Shown: one piece after another, positions 44,315 through 53,666 of the stretch
How the letters are laid out: every line of letters starts with the position of its first letter
Position numbering within the stretch: the stretch's first letter is position 1
DNA from: Streptomyces sp. B1I3
GTDB lineage: Bacteria; Actinomycetota; Actinomycetes; Streptomycetales; Streptomycetaceae
Assembly: GCF_030816615.1 (NCBI RefSeq)
Contig: NZ_JAUSYD010000001.1
Span: forward strand, 6,656,501 to 6,720,500
DNA length: 64,000 nucleotides
Reading direction: 5' to 3'
Notes under the pieces: generated by a model
Seen by the model: the letters and a program-made list of their open reading frames with translations, nothing else
Databases searched by the model: none
Told to the model about the DNA's origin: nothing
Position numbers and translations under genes: made by a program

Positions 44315-47300
44315 TCATCGCAGGCCGTACGCCCGGATGATCTCGTTCTTGACGCCGAAACCGCGGTCCGTCGCGGCGCTCGCGCGGACCGACACGAAGC
44401 CGCCGGGCTTCTTGGCCGTCTTGAACGAACCCGCCCAGGAGCCGCCGGGGCCCTTGGACAGTGTCACCTTCTGCCAAGTGGTGCCGTCGTCGTACGAGAC
44501 GTCCAGCTTCACCGCGGTCACCTTGCCCGGTACCGTGCCGAGGTCCATCGACACCGGCTCGAGCGCGATTCGCTGCGTGGCGTCGGCCTTGACGTCGCCG
44601 TGCAAGTCCGACTCCAGCTCGTAGTCCAGGTTCAGCACCGAGAACGGCTCGAAGACGTCCGAGTCGACGGTGTCGGACGTGAACGTCCACTCGGAGTGGG
44701 TGCGCGTCGACAGCCGGAAGACGTCACCGGGCCGTTCCACGTCGAGGACGGTGCGGTAGGGAAGGTTGCCGGCCGGCACCTCCACCCACTGCATGTCCCC
44801 GCTGACCGGGTTGTCGTGGATCAGCTTGTCGCCCTGGAAGACCTGCAGGTGGGACGGCGTCTCACCCCACGGCAGGTTGCCCCCGAGCCGCATGTTGTTG
44901 CTGGCGGAGGCCCACGCCTGCACGTTCCAGGTCATGAAGTTCTGCCAACGGGAGTTGTACACCCCGAAGGACTCGCTCTGAGCGGGCCGGGTCAACGGGG
45001 CGAACCAGTCCAGACGGCTGGTGCTGCCCTTGGCATACGTGTTGTCGCCCGACACCATCACCCACGGCAGGGGCCCGTCGACGCCCTGCGCGTGAAACTC
45101 CCTCCAGACCTGGCGTGGGGTCACCCATTCGGTGCGGGTGCCCGGGTGCCACTCGATCTCGGGGAAGTTGAAGGACGGGCTGAGGGTGAAGTCGGACCTG
45201 TAGCCCTCCGACAACTTGCCGTCCGTGGCCGAGTAGTAGCGGGCGTCGATCCGGGCGAGGTCCCGCTGGGAAGGCTTGTAGACCAGGGCTCGGTCGGGCA
45301 CCTGGCCGGGGTAGTCCCGGGTCAGGTCGTAGACGAACGGCGTGAACTCGGTCTGCTTGACGGTCAGCTTGAGGATGCCGGTCCTGGCCGCGGCGATGAG
45401 GGCCTTCCCCGCGTCGCGGTGCACGGTGGCGACGGGGATGGCGGACTCGCCGACGTACTCCATCAGACCGCCGACACCGTCGTTGACCACGATCAGCGCC
45501 TTCGCACCGGCCGCGACCGCGGCCTCGGTGCGCTCCTGAGGCGAGACCTCGTCGCTGCGCGTGATGACGACGACCTTGTCCTTGGCGTTGACCTTCTCGT
45601 ACGCGGTCGCCGCGCCGTTACCCGCGTGGACGGCGTTCAGCGTGTCCGTGGCGGTGCCCAGGGCACTGCCCGCCTGCACCCTCGCCTCGAAGCGGAGGCG
45701 ACCGCCCACCGTGCTCAGGCCGAGCTGTGGCTCGCCCTTGCGCCAGCGGGTGATCAGCATGAACTCGCCCTGCTTCATGGGCTCGGTCGGGGCGACGTAC
45801 ACGTCGTCGTACGCCGGCGGCAGCACGTACGCGCTGCGGTAGTCCATGTATGGGTCGAGGCCCTTGTAGTGGACGTTGAAGTCGACCTTGCGCTGGCGGT
45901 CCTCAGTGCGCTGCGGCGCTTCTGTCTGCAACAGGCGTGCCTTGCTCGCGTCCAGTACGACAGTCGCGGAGCCGTCCTCGAGCACGGTCTCCGGGGCGAC
46001 CAGCACGGCCAGGCCCGAGCGGTCCGCTTTCTCACCGGCCACGTCGAGGTACCCCGCGACGGTGTACAGGCCGGGTGCCATACGCATGGTGGTCCGGCCG
46101 TCGACGTAGACCGACCACGGCCAGAAGTCACCGGCCAGGTTGATCGAGACCTGGCCGGAGGCGGGCTTGCCGTCCCGGCCGACGAGCTTGATGGTCAGGT
46201 CGTAGCGCTCCTCCTCCTTGAGCAGCGCCACGGATGTGCGGGTCACCGGCTTCCCGGTGGCCGCGTCGGTGGCTATCACGTAACTGACGTGCCGGCCTGG
46301 CGAGGCGGCTTTCGGGTCACCGGTCACCGGGACGGCAGCGGTGCCGCCCGCCGGGACGGTCACCGCGGTGGCTCCCAGCGTGAACAGGCCGCCGTCGTTG
46401 GTCAGTGCCAGGTTCAGCTTGACGTCGGCGGAACCGGTGTTGGTGAAGACCAGGTCCTTCTCGACCGCGGCGTCGCTCGGCTCGTGCGGCCATGTGTGGT
46501 TGCCGAAGAAGAGCGATCCGGTGCCGCGGACCTCGGTGCTCACGGCGGCGGCCACGTCGAGACGGCCGGTGCCGACCTCGTACGGCGAGTACCCGGCGTC
46601 CAGGCCCTTCGCGGTGCTCATCAGATGTTCCTTGAGCTGTGCGCCGTTCCAGTCCGGGTGCTGCTGAGCGAGGATCGCCGCCGCGCCGACCACGTGCGGG
46701 GTGGCCATGGAGGTTCCGCTGATCGTGCGGTAGAGGCCCTCGCCACCGTCGGTCATGTCCTGCGAGCGGGCGGCGGTGATGTCCACGCCGGGCGCCGCGA
46801 TGTCCGGCTTCATGCTGCCGGAGTAGGCGAGCGGACCGGTGCTGGAGAAGGACGCGAGCTGGTCCTGCTTGTCCGTGGCGGCCACGGTCAACGCCGAGGC
46901 GGCCGCGCCGGGGGCGGAGATGCTCTCCGGACCCGCGTTGCCGGCGGCGATGACGAACAGAGTGCCGTACTGCTCGGACAGTGCGTCGACAGTCTGCGAC
47001 ATCGGGTCACTGCCGTCCGTCGGGTAGGAGTCGCCGAGGCTCATGTTGACGACGTCCGCACCGGTCTCCGCGGCCCACTGCATGCCGGCCATGACCCAGG
47101 AGTCCTGGCCGGAGCCCTCCGCGCCGCCGAGCACCTTGCCGACGAACAGGTCGGCGCCGGGGGCGACGCCCTTGTTGTCGCCTCCGGAGGCGGCCCCCGA
47201 ACCGACGATCGTGCCGGCCACGTGCGTGCCGTGCCCGTTGACGTCGGTGACTGCCTCACCCGGCACGAAGCTGGCCGTGCCGTCGATCAGGCCGGCGAAG

Positions 47301-48049
47301 TCGGGGTGCTCGGCGTCGATGCCGGTGTCGAGCACCGCGACCTTGACGCCCTTGCCGTTGTACCCGGCCGCCCAGGCCTCGGGCGCGCCGATCAGGGGCA
47401 CGCTCTCCTTGAGGCTGGCCTTCACACGACCGTCGAGCCACAGCTTCGCCACACCCGCGCCCAGCTTCGCACTGCCCTGCGGTGCGACGGTGGTCCAGAA
47501 GGTGTGCGCCTGCCGCTTCTCGGTACTGAGCACGGTACCGCCGATGCCCTTGAGTTTGCGGGTCAGCTTGCTGCCCCGGGGGGCTGTGGGCTGGACGGCC
47601 GAGCGGGACTTCGACCGGTCGTACGTCGCGATCAGCGGAACAGCGGTCGACTTCGCGTCGTCGTAGCCCATTTCGATCAGGTCCGTGACGTTGAACAGAC
47701 GCTTGTCCAGCTTGTCCGTGCTCAGCAGGGGCCCCGCCTCGTCGGGAATGACGAACAGGTCACCCTTGATCCGCTGGACCTTTACGCCGCCGACGGCGCT
47801 GTCCGGGCGGTCGACTTCGGCGGTCTGCTTCCCGTCGGCCATCGTGGTGACCGTGACGACGTCACCGGTGACCAGGGTGACCTTGTGGGTCGCCGAGGGT
47901 TTGGCGGGAACGGTGGGCTTGCTCGGAGCAGCTTGTGCGGGCGCTTGAAGAACTGCGAGGCCCGACGCCAGCAGCGGCGCCACGGTGGCAGCTGAGATGA
48001 GCTGCCACCGTCTGCGCCGGAAGGCGGAGGCGTGAGAGGGGGAGAACAT
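44315..48049 (-). CDS. Large secreted subtilisin-like serine peptidase (S8)
   Basis: 1244 residues. Signal peptide with RRRRWQLISAATVAPLLASG ending near APAQA (41). Pro-region to about 215. Catalytic Asp in VAVLDTGID (near 240), His in NGHGTHVAGT (near 275), Ser in SGTSMATPHVVGAA (near 450). The remaining 750 residues are beta-rich, with a PA-like insert (AVAAGAKALIVVNDGVGG) around 840 and a C-terminal domain ending EIIRAYGLR. It degrades proteins outside the cell. A 26-bp palindrome lies 50 bp upstream of the start. Confidence 0.93.
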   Translation of the reverse strand: MFSPSHASAFRRRRWQLISAATVAPLLASGLAVLQAPAQAAPSKPTVPAKPSATHKVTLVTGDVVTVTTMADGKQTAEVDRPDSAVGGVKVQRIKGDLFVIPDEAGPLLSTDKLDKRLFNVTDLIEMGYDDAKSTAVPLIATYDRSKSRSAVQPTAPRGSKLTRKLKGIGGTVLSTEKRQAHTFWTTVAPQGSAKLGAGVAKLWLDGRVKASLKESVPLIGAPEAWAAGYNGKGVKVAVLDTGIDAEHPDFAGLIDGTASFVPGEAVTDVNGHGTHVAGTIVGSGAASGGDNKGVAPGADLFVGKVLGGAEGSGQDSWVMAGMQWAAETGADVVNMSLGDSYPTDGSDPMSQTVDALSEQYGTLFVIAAGNAGPESISAPGAAASALTVAATDKQDQLASFSSTGPLAYSGSMKPDIAAPGVDITAARSQDMTDGGEGLYRTISGTSMATPHVVGAAAILAQQHPDWNGAQLKEHLMSTAKGLDAGYSPYEVGTGRLDVAAAVSTEVRGTGSLFFGNHTWPHEPSDAAVEKDLVFTNTGSADVKLNLALTNDGGLFTLGATAVTVPAGGTAAVPVTGDPKAASPGRHVSYVIATDAATGKPVTRTSVALLKEEERYDLTIKLVGRDGKPASGQVSINLAGDFWPWSVYVDGRTTMRMAPGLYTVAGYLDVAGEKADRSGLAVLVAPETVLEDGSATVVLDASKARLLQTEAPQRTEDRQRKVDFNVHYKGLDPYMDYRSAYVLPPAYDDVYVAPTEPMKQGEFMLITRWRKGEPQLGLSTVGGRLRFEARVQAGSALGTATDTLNAVHAGNGAATAYEKVNAKDKVVVITRSDEVSPQERTEAAVAAGAKALIVVNDGVGGLMEYVGESAIPVATVHRDAGKALIAAARTGILKLTVKQTEFTPFVYDLTRDYPGQVPDRALVYKPSQRDLARIDARYYSATDGKLSEGYRSDFTLSPSFNFPEIEWHPGTRTEWVTPRQVWREFHAQGVDGPLPWVMVSGDNTYAKGSTSRLDWFAPLTRPAQSESFGVYNSRWQNFMTWNVQAWASASNNMRLGGNLPWGETPSHLQVFQGDKLIHDNPVSGDMQWVEVPAGNLPYRTVLDVERPGDVFRLSTRTHSEWTFTSDTVDSDVFEPFSVLNLDYELESDLHGDVKADATQRIALEPVSMDLGTVPGKVTAVKLDVSYDDGTTWQKVTLSKGPGGSWAGSFKTAKKPGGFVSVRASAATDRGFGVKNEIIRAYGLR

Positions 48050-48098
48050 GCCATGGGTCTATCGGCCGGCGGCGCCCGACGTGAAGGCCCGCGGACGG

Positions 48099-48124
48099 CA
48101 AGTCCTTGCCATGGCAAGGACTTG
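48099..48124. promoter_or_regulatory. Perfect 26-bp palindrome upstream of the subtilase gene
   Basis: The half-site is CAAGTCCTTGCCA, followed by its exact reverse complement with no spacer. It lies 50-75 bp before the subtilase start. A TTGACA overlaps its right edge on the plus strand. It looks like an operator for a dimeric regulator. The other sequence between 48050 and 48308 shows no gene. Confidence 0.75.
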
Positions 48125-48308
48125 ACAGTCGCAATGGGTTCGAATCCGGGCAAGACTCACTTTGCCGGCCCCGTCGTCCGATCCCAGCTGCAGCGGGAGG
48201 CCGCCGGCACGCATCCCGTCACCGAACAGGCGTGTGGAGTCCTGCGGCCGGCCGTCTCACCTGGTCGTGCGGAGCGAGCGGGTCTCTGCCGCAGTGGGCG
48301 GCGGCCCG

Positions 48309-48665
48309 TCAGTAACCGGTCCCGGGCTTGATCTGGGCCCGCTCGACCCCGTGAGTCGAACCCTTGTCGTCCAAGGTGCGACACGCGTCGGTGATGTCCT
48401 GGCTCAGGCGATGGATCTGCTCGCGGCTCAGGGTCTCCTTGACCAGGGCGCGCATGATCTTCACCCCCTCCGCGTCGGGCGGGAGTGTGTACGCCGGCAC
48501 CATCCAGTCGCGCTCGGCCGACAGTTGCCAGGTGAGGTCGGACTCGTCGTAGGAGTGCTTGCCGAGGAGCCGGAAAGCGACAAGGGGCAGCTGCTCAGCA
48601 TCGCTGCCGATCACTTCGAAGCGGCCGCTGTTGCGCAGGTTCTCCGCCAACGCATGGGCGTTCTC
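48309..48665 (-). pseudogene. 3' fragment of a glutamate decarboxylase gene
   Basis: Reads NAHALAENLRNSGRFEVIG, LPLVAFRLLGKHSYDESDLT, DWMVPAYTLPPDAEGVKIMR and a C-terminal tail, the last 120 or so residues of GadB-type decarboxylases. The PLP lysine region and everything before it are missing; at about 48665 it joins the start of a TetR gene. Confidence 0.82.
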
Positions 48666-48780
48666 CGATCCCCTGCTCGGTGACCAGCTCGACCACCGCA
48701 TCCAGGGCGGCGCCGGTGACCCGTTCCTCCCGGGGCCGACCCGGCCCTCGTACCGCCCCGTCCGGCTGCATACCCACCAC
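48666..48780 (-). pseudogene. 5' fragment of a TetR-family regulator gene
   Basis: MQPDGAVRGPGRPREERVTG followed by AALDAVVELVTEQGIG is the usual beginning of a TetR DNA-binding domain. It breaks off before the helix-turn-helix and continues in glutamate decarboxylase sequence in another frame, so this is a deletion junction. Confidence 0.7.
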
Positions 48781-48912
48781 GCGCAGAGACTACGGTCTCC
48801 GCCGGATCGGCCGGAACGTGTGAGGGCCGTGCGGGGCGCCCGAGGGCGTCCCGGAGGGACGAGAAGTTCCTGTTGCCCTAGGCTGGTGATTCGGGACCGA
48901 AAGGGGATCAAG

Positions 48913-50760
48913 ATGGATGAATACCCCCTGATCGAGAACCATGGCCTTATCGGGGATCTGCAGACCGCGGCGCTCGTGACGACCGACGCGACGATCGATT
49001 GGTTCTGCTGCCCGCGCTTCGATTCGCCCAGCATCTTCGGCGCCCTGCTCGACCGGCGGAAGGGCGGCCACTTCACCGTCAGGCCGGCTGCGGACACGTA
49101 CACCACCAAGCAGCTCTACCACCCGGACACCGCCGTGCTGGTGACGCGTTTCATGACCGAAGCCGGGGCGGGCGAGGTCGTCGACTTCATGCCGGTGACC
49201 GGCACGACGGCAACGGACCGGCACCGTCTGGTCCGCATGCTGCGCTGTGTCCGGGGGAGCATGACGTTCGAGGGGGAAATCGCTCCCCGGTTCGACTACG
49301 GCCGCAAGCCGCACGAACTGCACATCACGGAGCACGGGGCCTTGTTCACTTCGCAGGATATGGACCTCGCTGTCCACGCCGTCCGTGAGCCGCAGGACGA
49401 GCGGCTGCTGAGCATTCTCTCCGGTGACAACGACCTGCGCTTCACTCTGACCCTGCAGGCGGGGCAGCAGCGTGGGCTGGTCCTGGAGTCGTCCCCTGGC
49501 GGGCCGCCGCACGAGGTCCGCGGAGCGGAGTTCGAGCAGTTCTTCGATGAGACGGTCCTCTTCTGGCGCTCCTGGCTGGGGCAGTCCACCTACACGGGCC
49601 GTTGGCGGGAAGCGGTGGAGCGTTCAGCCGTGACTCTGAAGCTCATGACCTACGCGCCGACCGGCGCTCTGGTCGCCGCCCCCACGGCTGCTCTGCCGGA
49701 ACAGCTGGGGGGAGAGCGCAACTGGGACTATCGGTTCACCTGGATCCGTGACGCGTCGTTCTCGGTGTACGCCCTGCTGGGCATGGGATTCAAGGAAGAG
49801 GCGGCGGCGTTCAACAGCTGGCTGCACGATCGTGTGAAGGAAGAGGCCGGCCAAGGCGACGGCGCGGGGCCGCTGAACATCATGTACCGGGTCGACGGCT
49901 CGTCCGACATGGTCGAGGAAACCCTGGAGCATTGGGAGGGATACTGCGGCTCCGCTCCGGTGCGTATCGGCAACGGAGCAGCGACCCAGCGGCAACTGGA
50001 CATCTACGGTGAGGCGCTCGACAGCATCTACTTCGCGCATCGGCACGGCATGCACCTCGACCACAGAGGCTGGACCGCGCTGCACACTCTTCTCGACTGG
50101 CTGGTGGACCACTGGGACCAGCCCGGAGAAGGGCTGTGGGAGACCCGCGGCGGCCGGAAGGACTTCACCTACGGGCGCGTGATGTCCTGGGTGGCCTTCG
50201 ACCGTGCCCTTCGGATCGCGTACGACGACGGCCGCCCCGCCGCGCGTGGCCGCTGGGTGGACGCGCGTGACGAGATTTACGCGCAGGTACTCAGCCGGGG
50301 ATGGGACCCGAGGAAGCAGGCGTTCGTCCAGCACTACGGCGACGATGTGCTCGACTCGTCGCTGTTGCGCATGCCGACGGTCGGCTTCATCACACCCGAT
50401 GATCCGATGTGGAAGTCCACGTTGGACGCCATGGAGCATGAGTTGGTCAGTGACAGCCTGGTCTACCGCTACAACCCCGAGGCGTCACCGGACGGGTTGC
50501 GAGGCAGCGAGGGGACCTTCTCCCTGTGCACGTTCATGTACGTCGACGCCCTGGCACGAGCCGGACGCACCGACCAGGCGAGGCTGGTGCTGGAGAAGAT
50601 GCTCACCTACGCCAATCACCTGGGTCTGTACTCCGAGGAAATCGGCCTGACGGGGAGGCAACTGGGCAATTTCCCACAGGCTTTCACCCACCTGGCCCTG
50701 ATCGATGCGGCGATCACCTTGGACGCGAAGCTCAACGGGGCGCGCAGGAGCGGGACTTAA
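48913..50760 (+). CDS. Glycoside hydrolase family 15 protein (glucoamylase/trehalase type)
   Basis: 615 residues, cytoplasmic. N-terminal beta domain (IENHGLIGDLQTAALVTTDA, IDWFCCPRFDSPSIFG), then the alpha-alpha barrel with GERNWDYRFTWIRDASFSVY (catalytic acid region), MSWVAFDRAL and the closing YSEEIGLTGRQLGNFPQAFT. Actinobacterial members of this group include trehalases and glucoamylase-like enzymes; which it is cannot be read. AAGGGGATCAAG precedes the ATG at 48913. Confidence 0.9.
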   Translation: MDEYPLIENHGLIGDLQTAALVTTDATIDWFCCPRFDSPSIFGALLDRRKGGHFTVRPAADTYTTKQLYHPDTAVLVTRFMTEAGAGEVVDFMPVTGTTATDRHRLVRMLRCVRGSMTFEGEIAPRFDYGRKPHELHITEHGALFTSQDMDLAVHAVREPQDERLLSILSGDNDLRFTLTLQAGQQRGLVLESSPGGPPHEVRGAEFEQFFDETVLFWRSWLGQSTYTGRWREAVERSAVTLKLMTYAPTGALVAAPTAALPEQLGGERNWDYRFTWIRDASFSVYALLGMGFKEEAAAFNSWLHDRVKEEAGQGDGAGPLNIMYRVDGSSDMVEETLEHWEGYCGSAPVRIGNGAATQRQLDIYGEALDSIYFAHRHGMHLDHRGWTALHTLLDWLVDHWDQPGEGLWETRGGRKDFTYGRVMSWVAFDRALRIAYDDGRPAARGRWVDARDEIYAQVLSRGWDPRKQAFVQHYGDDVLDSSLLRMPTVGFITPDDPMWKSTLDAMEHELVSDSLVYRYNPEASPDGLRGSEGTFSLCTFMYVDALARAGRTDQARLVLEKMLTYANHLGLYSEEIGLTGRQLGNFPQAFTHLALIDAAITLDAKLNGARRSGT

Positions 50761-50788
50761 GGACTCCTGGTAAAGGTGGTGGACTTGA

Positions 50789-50805
50789 CCCGGCCAGAGG
50801 CCGGG
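50789..50805 (+). terminator. Short hairpin after the GH15 gene
   Basis: CCCGGCC AGA GGCCGGG, 7-bp stem, 28 bp past the stop. Confidence 0.5.
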
Positions 50806-50810
50806 TTCGC

Positions 50811-51025
50811 GCACGAAGCGCTACGACGCCAACGGGGGTCAGGAGTGGCACGGGAGGGGTCTGTTACCCCTGCTGGCCTGCTGACCCCTCTCCGGCCGGC
50901 ACCTCGTCCTACGGTCGCTCGGCCTGACGTGACCGCGTGAGGCCTCGCGTCCGGACGCAAGGTCCCACGGCTGCCCCGACGCACTGACGGCAGCAGTCCC
51001 GACCGTCCTGCGGTGACACCTGTGC
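50811..51025. pseudogene. Right direct-repeat copy: C39 peptidase tail plus integrase tail, decayed
   Basis: 50811-50881 repeats 33234-33306 of the C39 gene (gcacgaagcgctacgacg, then GGGTCAGGAGTGGCACGGGA). Weaker similarity goes on to a TCGGCCTGACGTGA like the end of the peptidase gene. 50978-51025 matches the integrase relic (ACTGACGGCAGC, GACCGTCCTGCGGTGA). Neither part is translatable. It marks the right edge of the 33.4-50.8 kb block. Confidence 0.78.
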
Positions 51026-51026
51026 G

Positions 51027-51064
51027 GCAGCGGTGAGGCGGCCTGCGGGTCGCCTCACCGCTGC
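51027..51064. terminator. Strong hairpin
   Basis: 14-bp perfect stem GCAGCGGTGAGGCG / CGCCTCACCGCTGC with a 10-base loop. It could terminate transcription from either side. Between it and 51304 I see no gene. Confidence 0.7.
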
Positions 51065-51304
51065 GGGGGCGCGGGTGTGGGGGGCGTAAGTGCGGCGGCG
51101 CGGGTGTGGCGTCCGGCACAGCCGGCTCCCCGCCGCACCGGTCCGTTCCCTCCGGATTCCTTACGGCCACGGGCATCGGGGCCGCTCACGCGCCTCCGGG
51201 CGCCGGGCCCGCAGTGACCTGGATCTCTACCGCACGGGCCGTCCCCGCTGGCACTGTGGTCGGGTCACGGGGGACTTCCACTGCCGAACACCGAGCGAGA
51301 TGCC

Positions 51305-51463
51305 ATGACCGCGACTGCCGCCGAGATCCTGAGCAACGCCCGCCACGCCCGCCGAGCCCGCACCGGCGGCCCCGAGGACGGGCCCAAGCTGCTGGAACAC
51401 ATCCTGGGCTGGACGCTGGTCGTCGTCCTCGCCATGTTCGTCACCCAGGCCGGGCTCATGTGA
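51305..51463 (+). CDS. SCO1431-type 52-residue membrane protein
   Basis: Starts MTATAAEILSNARHARRART and has a single C-terminal membrane helix (ILGWTLVVVLAMFVTQAGLM). This is the small conserved family known from S. coelicolor SCO1431, identified from memory. Its function is unknown. It is too short for most gene finders. Its place beside a chitinase relic and the acyl-CoA dehydrogenase agrees with the expected gene order. Confidence 0.8.
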   Translation: MTATAAEILSNARHARRARTGGPEDGPKLLEHILGWTLVVVLAMFVTQAGLM

Positions 51464-51589
51464 CGGCGGACGCCGGTACCTCCCAGGAGGAGGAGAGGCG
51501 GGGCGCCCGCCCGGCACCCCGCCTCTGACGGCCCCACCCGGGGACCGCGCACCCGCCCTGTCGTGCGTGTACCCCGCGCGGTCCGGTTG

Positions 51590-52140
51590 ATGGCCCGCCG
51601 GGGTGTCGTAGCCCCACCGGTCGGTCCCGCGGTGGGCCCACACGGTGCCGGCCGCGGTGCCGGTGACCGGACAGCTGCTCTTCAGGGCCTTCCGGTCCTT
51701 GTGGCCTCGATGCCGGCCTCCGCAGGTGCCCGGACCGCCCCGGTCGCCGTGCTGTCCGGCTCAGAGCTGTGTGACACCGCTCCAGCCGCGCCCGGAGAAG
51801 CCGATGCCCAGCAGCAGCTACTCCGGCGGGATGCCGAGCCCCACGAATCTCGGACCGCCGCGTCACTCGTGAAGTCCTCGGCCGGCACGCCCAGGTAGGA
51901 GGTCAGCGGCGAGTACGGGGCCGTCGGCCCCTTCGCCGGGAACACACCGGAGCGCGCCGAAGAAGTCGTACGTCATCGGGTTGTGCCAGTCGACGTACTT
52001 CGCCGCCCGCGCGCAGCCCACGGCGTCGACCCCGCCGCCGTCCGACCCGTCGGCGGTGATCGCCGAGGCGAACAGGTCGCGGTACAGGCGGTCGCGGCGG
52101 ACGCCCGGAGGCGGGCGCCGGGGCGGTGACATCCGGTCAG
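51590..52140 (-). pseudogene. Decayed GH18 chitinase
   Basis: Recognisable pieces in order on the minus strand: VDAVGCARAAKYVDWHNPMT, YDFFGA, then GPTAPYSPLTSYLGVPAEDF, TSDAAVR and GTDRWGYDTPA. MTYDFFGA is the GH18 substrate-binding strand. Frames change several times, and the catalytic DxxDxDxE and signal peptide are absent. It resembles S. coelicolor SCO1429 in position and sequence, as far as I remember. Confidence 0.8.
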
Positions 52141-52237
52141 GGCGGGTCCTCGTGGGAGAGGGCGAATGGTGCGGGGGGTGACCGATCGGTCCGCCTCGCT
52201 CGGCATGGACTCGATCAAGCGCGAGGCAGATCGCAGA

Positions 52238-52271
52238 AGGATCGGACCAGTTGGGTCAGTGGTGCGGACCG
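52238..52271 (-). promoter_or_regulatory. Relic of a chitin-response promoter
   Basis: Minus strand: CGGTCCGCACCA, 10 bp including CTGACC, then TGGTCCGATCCT. Same layout and the same 10-bp spacing as the functional pair at 19726-19759, with more mismatches. It lies about 100 bp upstream of the decayed chitinase and in its orientation. The sequence between here and 52493 shows nothing else. Confidence 0.6.
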
Positions 52272-52493
52272 ATGTCCCTGACCGACGTGCTCCTCGCACC
52301 CGGTGACGGGGGCGCTCCGATCGGGCATACTCGACCCGCCACAGCCGCTGGCCAGCGCCTCTCGTGATCCGAGCAGGGCAGGATCGGCTGGGGAGCCATA
52401 CCTTTCCGGGCGAGGCCCGGGACCACCCGGCGGCGCCGCGCACACCCCGCGCGTGCGACTGCCGCAACGCCCGACAGGGAGGAGAGCGCCGTC

Positions 52494-53666
52494 ATGTCCG
52501 ACCGTGCCCCGCAGCCGGTGGAACGCCGCCTGCCCACCGAGGAGTCCCGGCAGCTCGTCGAGCTCGTCCGCGACATCGTGTCCAAGGAGATCGCGCCCCG
52601 GGCGGCCGAGGAGGAGGAAGCGGGGCAATTCCCGCGCGCTGTCTTCACCCTGCTCTCCGAATCCGGTCTCCTCGGACTGCCGTACGACTCCGCGTACGGA
52701 GGCGGCGACCAGCCGTACGAGGTCTACCTCCAGGTGCTCGAAGAGCTGGCCGCCGCCCGGCTCACCGTCGGCCTCGGCGTCAGCGTCCACTCGCTGGCCT
52801 GCCACGCGCTCGCCGGATACGGCACCGAGGAGCAACGCGCCGCACACCTCCCGTCGATGCTCGCGGGCGGACTGCTGGGCGCCTACTGCCTCTCCGAGCC
52901 GTCCTCGGGCTCCGACGCCGCCTCGCTGCGCACGAAGGCCGTACGGGACGGTGACGACTGGGTCCTGACCGGCACCAAGGCCTGGATCACACACGGCGGC
53001 ATCGCCGACTTCTACACGGTCCTGGCCCGCACCGGGGCGGAGGGCCCGCACGGCATCACGGCGTTCCTCGTACCCGGTGACGCCGAGGGCCTCGGTGCCG
53101 CAGTACCGGAGAAGAAGATGGGCATGAAGGGCTCGCCCACCGCCCAGATGCACTTCGACGGTGTACGCGTCGGCGGGGACCGCCGCATCGGGGACGAGGG
53201 GCAGGGCTTCGCCATCGCCCTGTCCGCCCTCGACTCGGGGCGGCTGGGCATCGCAGCCTGCGCCATCGGCGTCGCCAGGGCAGCCCTGGACGAGGCCGTC
53301 GCATACGCCACCGGAAGGCGCCAGTTCGGCCGGCCCGTCGCCGACTTCCAGGGGCTGCGTTTCATGCTCGCCGACATGGCCACCCAGATCGAGGCCGGCC
53401 GGGCGCTCTACCTCGAGGCGGCACGGCGCCGCGACGCCGGCCTGCCGTTCTCACGGCAGGCCGCGATGGCCAAGCTCTTCTGCACCGACGCGGCCATGCG
53501 GGTGACCACCGACGCGGTCCAGGTGCTGGGAGGCTACGGGTACACCCTCGACTTCCCCGTCGAGCGGCTGATGCGCGAGGCCAAGGTGCTGCAGATCGTC
53601 GAGGGCACCAACCAGATCCAGCGTATGGTCATCGCCCGCCACCTCGCAGGTCCCGAGACGCGCTGA
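52494..53666 (+). CDS. Acyl-CoA dehydrogenase
   Basis: 390 residues. YCLSEPSSGSDAASLRT is the FAD-binding signature. GRRQFGRPVADFQGLRFMLA and LGGYGYTLDFPVERLMREAK carry the second signature; EGTNQIQRMVIARHL closes the fold. Medium/short chain length is likely, substrate not readable. GGGAGGAGAG lies 7 bp before the ATG. Confidence 0.93.
   Translation: MSDRAPQPVERRLPTEESRQLVELVRDIVSKEIAPRAAEEEEAGQFPRAVFTLLSESGLLGLPYDSAYGGGDQPYEVYLQVLEELAAARLTVGLGVSVHSLACHALAGYGTEEQRAAHLPSMLAGGLLGAYCLSEPSSGSDAASLRTKAVRDGDDWVLTGTKAWITHGGIADFYTVLARTGAEGPHGITAFLVPGDAEGLGAAVPEKKMGMKGSPTAQMHFDGVRVGGDRRIGDEGQGFAIALSALDSGRLGIAACAIGVARAALDEAVAYATGRRQFGRPVADFQGLRFMLADMATQIEAGRALYLEAARRRDAGLPFSRQAAMAKLFCTDAAMRVTTDAVQVLGGYGYTLDFPVERLMREAKVLQIVEGTNQIQRMVIARHLAGPETR

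Noticed and set aside
44252..47995. 1247-codon open frame antisense to the subtilase gene
   Set aside because: It mirrors the subtilase gene; such frames arise from GC-rich third positions. Its translation is rich in Gly, Val, Arg and His without domains.
48130..48160. T-loop-like GGGTTCGAATCC suggesting a tRNA
   Set aside because: The bases around TTCGAAT do not form a proper T-stem, and no acceptor, D or anticodon arm can be found.
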